This document shows, in pieces, positions 42,926-46,323 of a DNA stretch of 46,323 nt (position 1 is its first letter; every line of letters begins with the position of its first letter). This DNA comes from an uncultured delta proteobacterium. Its GTDB lineage: Bacteria > Desulfobacterota > Syntrophorhabdia > Syntrophorhabdales > Syntrophorhabdaceae. Where the stretch lies: assembly GCA_903822335.1 (NCBI GenBank), contig CAIJOT010000257.1, positions 1 through 46,323 of the forward strand, in the 5' to 3' direction. A program made the translations under genes and the position numbers. The notes under the pieces are model-generated. The model was not told the DNA's origin. It searched no databases and saw only the letters and a program-made list of their open reading frames with translations.

Positions 42926-42955
42926 TACCTCGTAGCTTGCTGCGAGGTAGTTCAT
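42926..42955. repeat. Hairpin with GTAGTTCAT tail
   Basis: TACCTCG (42926-42932) pairs with CGAGGTA (42943-42949) around AGCTTGCTG-like loop bases, then GTTCAT and a T run. It is the third copy of the family seen at 18609 and 32191. On the plus strand it has the form of a terminator, but no plus-strand gene precedes it. Confidence 0.6.
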
Positions 42956-42995
42956 CAGTTTTTAAAATTATCTTAATCTTTACCCGTAGCTTTGT

Positions 42996-43286
42996 TCATC
43001 CTTTTTTAAAAACTTCAAGCCCTTTCAAATAATCATCGTATTCTATAGGGGATTCTATTCCAAATTCTGAGAGGAGGTCTATGGTTTCACTTACTGATAA
43101 TACAAGTTTTTCTGAAAGTGTACTTAATGATAGCTTTCCTCCCCTGTATAGTTTTATCATAAAAAACTCCCACCCATATTCTATAAGTTCTCTCGCTACG
43201 GTAGACTTATCTTTCTGAACCATCTTTGAAAGCTCACCAAGCCTTTTAAAGTCTCTATCTTTTAATCTAAGGCTGATAACACCCAT
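42996..43286 (-). CDS. UPF0175-like antitoxin
   Basis: A 96-residue protein. Seen: N-terminal ISLRLKDRDFKRLGELSKMVQKDKSTVARELIEYGWEF, resembling a ribbon-helix-helix DNA-binding fold, and C-terminal LYRGGKLSLSTLSEKLVLSVSETIDLLSEFGI, the UPF0175 helix-turn-helix-like part. Such proteins are antitoxins of PIN-domain toxins. It overlaps the end of the PIN-like gene by 1 nt. Confidence 0.75.
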   Translation of the reverse strand: MGVISLRLKDRDFKRLGELSKMVQKDKSTVARELIEYGWEFFMIKLYRGGKLSLSTLSEKLVLSVSETIDLLSEFGIESPIEYDDYLKGLEVFKKG

Positions 43287-43630
43287 TAGTCACCTCCTTT
43301 TATCCTTTTCAAAGCATCACCTGTTATGCGTCTGTTATATCGTCCATAAAAAGATATTTTTTCAAGTTTTGCCAATGCGATCTGATTATCTATCCTCTTT
43401 TCTTCAGTAATATTTATAAGAAAATGAATAGCGGTTAAAAAACTCTGATTCATAATCTTACATGCCTTAATAGTTAGCAAGTCGTCAACTGCAAGGGGAC
43501 ATTCTTTTTCTTTTGCAAGACAAAGGGCTTCAGCCTCACCTGTATGGATTTTGAAATCGATACGAACCTTATTTATCATTTCTTGTTTTGTTGCCTTGAT
43601 AATCTTTATATTACCTTCAGATATGAGCAA
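43286..43630 (-). pseudogene. PIN-domain toxin (DUF3368-like), N-terminally truncated
   Basis: The 114 residues include IHTGEAEALCLAKEKECPLAVDDLLTIKACKIM, which matches the middle of PIN ribonuclease toxins (acidic GEAEAL and VDD residues), and an end FYGRYNRRITGDALKRIKGG. The N-terminal strand with the first catalytic Asp, normally VVDTSVL-like, is absent, and the only start is TTG at 43630 with GAGGAGA 16 nt away. Upstream there are only 15 nt before the endonuclease Q gene. So the toxin is probably inactive, while its antitoxin is intact. Confidence 0.65.
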
Positions 43631-43645
43631 TGTTTCTATTTCTCC

Positions 43646-44917
43646 TCAGAACAGCGTTGCCTGGCCTTTGATTGACTTCCTCTCCGCCTTTTCAAAGATC
43701 TTTATCTTCCCGAATTCACCGTCAAAACCAGGAGTAATGTGGACGTTCCCTTGACGCATGCGGGAGATTGCCTCTCTGATAAGGGGTGAGCCTGCTCTTT
43801 CAATATCATCAAGTGATGCATCCATGAGGATTTTGAATTCACTTCCGAGTTTTTGTAGAAGTTTTTGATATTCCGTATCCACTGCCTTACTGGCAACCCC
43901 CACATCAAATGTTTCTGCGAGAATCTCTGTGAGAGGGATTGCGGAGGAAAAAGGCGGTGCATCCTCCAGCTTGAAACCATCAGCTCTATCTGCAAGCTTT
44001 TCAACCCTGTGCATTACTCCTACAGTAACCCTCCTGCCGCATTGAGGACAGAGGTAGTTATACCTTATCGTTTCTTTCGGGGAGAGGTTGACGCCGCATG
44101 TCCTGTGGCCATCATAGTGGTATTTTCCTTCTTCAGGAAAGAATTCTATGGTACCGAGAAAACCCTTTTTCGTTCTGATGGCATCTGTTATGGCTTCATA
44201 AGAAATCTCTGTGTTGAAGATGTTCGCCTCTCTGCCCATCTTGGTTGGTGAATGGGCATCGGAGTTTGAGATTAAGGTTATTCTGTCGAGGGCCGAGAGT
44301 CTCCAGTTCATGGGCGGGTCTGACGAAAGCCCTGTTTCAATGGCATGGATATGGGGGGTAAGCTCTTCAAAGCATTCCTCAAGGGAATCAAATCCTGATT
44401 CAGCCCCGAATACGGAGAAGTGCGGTGTCCATGCATGAGCAGGGACAAACATGGCTTGAGGGCATATATCCATAACTATTTGCAAAAGCACCTTTGCATC
44501 AAGCCCGAGTATGGGCCTCCCATCAGCATTGAGATTTCCTATCTTTGACAGGGCTATATGTATCTTTGCAGCATCGTGAAAGTCAGGCACAAACAGGATG
44601 GAGTGAACTTTCCTTGTCCTTCCGTTTTTTTTGTAGATGGAGCTTATTTCAGAAGAGAGCATGAAGAAGACATCCGCCTTGCATGAATCAGGGATATCTT
44701 TTGACTGGAATTCCTTTTTCAGCCTGAACAAACCATTACCGGCAGGTTCAATCTTTTCACCCAGTTCTTTAAACCATGCCGGATGGGTAAAGTCACCGGT
44801 ACCTATTACAGTAATCCCTTTTAGTTGTGCCCATTTCCACAATACCTCGGGAGCCATATCCTTGCTCGTTGCCCTTGAGTATTTTGAATGGATGTGAAAG
44901 TCTCCAATAAACCGCAT
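43646..44917 (-). CDS. Endonuclease Q-like PHP-family protein
   Basis: A 423-residue protein of the EndoQ / TIGR00375 type, which in archaea cuts DNA 5' to deaminated bases (uracil, hypoxanthine, xanthine) and AP sites. Seen: PHP motif DFHIHSKYSRATSKDM (residues 6-21), GTGDFTHPAW, VPAHAWTPHFSVFG, LISNSDAHSPTKMGREAN, a zinc-binding HRTCGVN...YLCPQCGRRV region, and VASKAVDTEYQKLL. The protein ends in GQATLF, which matches the bacterial sliding-clamp motif QxxLF. It is followed closely by the PIN-like remnant. Confidence 0.85.
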   Translation of the reverse strand: MRFIGDFHIHSKYSRATSKDMAPEVLWKWAQLKGITVIGTGDFTHPAWFKELGEKIEPAGNGLFRLKKEFQSKDIPDSCKADVFFMLSSEISSIYKKNGRTRKVHSILFVPDFHDAAKIHIALSKIGNLNADGRPILGLDAKVLLQIVMDICPQAMFVPAHAWTPHFSVFGAESGFDSLEECFEELTPHIHAIETGLSSDPPMNWRLSALDRITLISNSDAHSPTKMGREANIFNTEISYEAITDAIRTKKGFLGTIEFFPEEGKYHYDGHRTCGVNLSPKETIRYNYLCPQCGRRVTVGVMHRVEKLADRADGFKLEDAPPFSSAIPLTEILAETFDVGVASKAVDTEYQKLLQKLGSEFKILMDASLDDIERAGSPLIREAISRMRQGNVHITPGFDGEFGKIKIFEKAERKSIKGQATLF

Positions 44918-44937
44918 GGTGATTATAGTGGGCTCCG

Positions 44938-46323
44938 TTATGTATGACGATATTTATTCGTTATGGGGAAGGTCCTGTCTTTTCCAAAGGACTTTTTTGT
45001 GATTTTGATACCAATGGGACATTGCCTTCTTTTGTATTCGTTGTGGTCTACTCTTCCCATGACTTCTCTGACTAACTCTCTGTTGTAACCCATGGCAGAT
45101 ATTTCATCAATTGTCTTATTGTCTTCGATATATGCTTTGATAATGGGATCGAGTATTTCATAGGGCGGGAGGGTATCCGTGTCTTTCTGACCATGTTTGA
45201 GTTCAGCAGAAGGGGCTTTCTTTAATACCCTCTCGGGTATCAAGGGATGCCCTGCTTTTTTGTTTCGCCATGTTGCAATCTTGTACACCATGGTTTTGGT
45301 AACATCGCTGAGAACCGCAAGACCACCAGCCGTGTCGCCATAGAGGGTTGAATAACCAGTGCTGACTTCAGATTTATTGCCGGTAGTGAGGACGAGCCAA
45401 CCGAAAGTATTTGAAAATGCCATCAAAATATTTGCCCTGATACGGGGTTGTATATTCTCTTCTGTTAAGTGGACATATGAGCCTTTAAAATGGGTTTTGA
45501 GCACATTCAAATATGCTTCAAAAAGTGAGTCAATAGGGGCTTCAGTGATATGTATATTGAGGTTTTTTGCAAGGATGTATGCGTCTTCCTTGCTTTCCTT
45601 TGATGAATACCTCGTGGGCATGAAGATGCCTGTTACATTTTCTTTGCCGACCGCATCATGGGCTATCACAGCAACCAGCGAGGAATCTATCCCTCCACTT
45701 AAGCCCAGCACAACTTTTTTGAAGCCATTTTTTCTCACATAATCCCTTGTTCCCAGAACAAGTGCTCTGTATATCGTTTCAAGTGGCTCAAGTTTCTTGA
45801 TTGTTCTTTTTTTAATAGGCTTACGTGTTTGTTTAGGCTCTAAAGAGATTTCGATCGTTTCTATGTTATTTTTTTGGATTGTTGTTTTGAATTCTAAATC
45901 AGCCACAACAAGGTCTTCTTCAAAGGGTGCACCTTTTGCTATTACCCTTCCTTCTCTATTGACAATGAGGCTTTCTCCATGAAACACAACCTCGTCCTGT
46001 CCCCCAACCATATTTGTATGGGCTATAAAAGCATGGTTCTCAACCGCTTTTCTGGATAGTGCTTTTTCTTTTTGTGTATTACTACCGACATAATATGGTG
46101 AAGCGTCAATATTTATAATGAGGTGTGTATTATCGGATGGTTGAGTTCGAAGAGCCTCCTCGCCAATGGTTATCGCGAAATCAATACCATTCAACCTGTA
46201 TAATTGATACCCTTTCCCATTTTGAAAATATCTTGTGTCATCAAATACACTCTGTCGTTCCAAGTTCGCTTTGCGGTAAACATCAACGAGTTTGCCATTT
46301 GCTACAACAGCGGCTGCATTGTA
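44938..46323 (-). CDS. nadE: Glutamine-dependent NAD+ synthetase NadE, 5' part outside window
   Basis: This enzyme makes NAD+ from nicotinate adenine dinucleotide, ATP and glutamine. The frame runs off the right edge (YNAAAVVANGKLVDVYRKAN), so the first part of the nitrilase-type glutaminase domain is outside. Inside: ERQSVFDDTRYF, INIDASPYYVGS of the glutaminase, then the synthetase domain with VVLGLSGGIDSSLVAVIAHDAVG (ATP-pyrophosphatase loop), TGNKSEVSTGYSTLYGD and VPILAEK-like end. The gene ends at 44938, 20 nt before the EndoQ start on the same strand. Confidence 0.93.
   Translation of the reverse strand, partial: YNAAAVVANGKLVDVYRKANLERQSVFDDTRYFQNGKGYQLYRLNGIDFAITIGEEALRTQPSDNTHLIINIDASPYYVGSNTQKEKALSRKAVENHAFIAHTNMVGGQDEVVFHGESLIVNREGRVIAKGAPFEEDLVVADLEFKTTIQKNNIETIEISLEPKQTRKPIKKRTIKKLEPLETIYRALVLGTRDYVRKNGFKKVVLGLSGGIDSSLVAVIAHDAVGKENVTGIFMPTRYSSKESKEDAYILAKNLNIHITEAPIDSLFEAYLNVLKTHFKGSYVHLTEENIQPRIRANILMAFSNTFGWLVLTTGNKSEVSTGYSTLYGDTAGGLAVLSDVTKTMVYKIATWRNKKAGHPLIPERVLKKAPSAELKHGQKDTDTLPPYEILDPIIKAYIEDNKTIDEISAMGYNRELVREVMGRVDHNEYKRRQCPIGIKITKKSFGKDRTFPITNKYRHT

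Larger units (their letters stand above)
42513..42995. other. Gene-free spacer with intergenic repeats
   Basis: No credible gene in these 483 bases. The right half holds short hairpins (CGAAGC-TT-GCTTCG near 42834-42847), a known-type intergenic palindrome at 42851-42913 and the hairpin at 42926-42955. The left half (42513-42780) shows nothing I can assign. Confidence 0.7.

Overview
The window reads as chromosomal DNA of an anaerobic, hydrogen-metabolising bacterium. The best fit is a former deltaproteobacterial or Nitrospirota-type syntroph or sulfate-reducer relative. That placement is an inference from gene content: a soluble group 3 [NiFe] hydrogenase fused to electron-transfer modules, Hyp maturation genes, DUF169, DUF4139 and UPF0182 proteins, and endonuclease Q. 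No rRNA, tRNA or CRISPR array was seen.

Layout. 0-5.2 kb: start of mnmG leaving to the left (- strand), then plus-strand housekeeping and hypothetical genes (EF-Tu domain-2-like protein, helical PhoU-like protein, CCA-adding/polyA polymerase family, DUF4139, DUF169). 5.2-11.2 kb: minus-strand maturation operon hypF-hypC-hypD-(DUF4412)-hypE-(PPC domain). 11.4-12.7 kb: an orphan ABC substrate-binding protein behind a near-consensus promoter. 12.8-17.3 kb: an inserted module made of a HEPN-like protein and a GC-rich type IIG/ISP-like restriction-methylation enzyme. 17.3-18.6 kb: gene-poor, with nested inverted repeats, an attC-like site and a frameshifted cyclophilin.

18.6-29 kb is the core. 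It holds a minus-strand hydrogenase locus: three flavin/Fe-S electron-transfer subunits (FrhB/HydB/HydG or Flx type), then a 733-residue fusion of a GltD/NfnB-like flavoprotein, ferredoxin and MvhD, then the small and large hydrogenase subunits and the maturation protease. Upstream lie an FdhD-like protein without its CxxC motif and an archaeal-type HypA with an ATPase-type (Mrp/MinD) HypB. The hyp genes at 5-11 kb supply the Fe(CN)2CO part and HypA/HypB the nickel. The protease then trims the large subunit. The complex probably couples H2 to NAD(P) and ferredoxin, plausibly by electron bifurcation; this is not proven from sequence.

29-32.1 kb: sodium:solute symporter, PaaG-like enoyl-CoA isomerase and a frameshifted metallo-beta-lactamase protein. 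32.1-32.6 kb: repeat-rich spacer. 32.6-35.3 kb: UPF0182 membrane protein. 35.3-42.5 kb: defence cluster (zeta-like kinase with a small partner, DUF4268 nuclease-like protein, complete type I hsdR-hsdM-hsdS). 42.5-43.6 kb: repeats and a degraded PIN-type toxin-antitoxin pair. 43.6-46.3 kb: endonuclease Q with a clamp-binding-like tail, and a 5'-truncated glutamine-dependent NAD+ synthetase.

Two threads run through the non-coding DNA: degenerate 7- and 8-bp tandem repeats at gene junctions (also in frame inside hypF), and dispersed inverted repeats shared between the 17-18 kb and 32 kb spacers.
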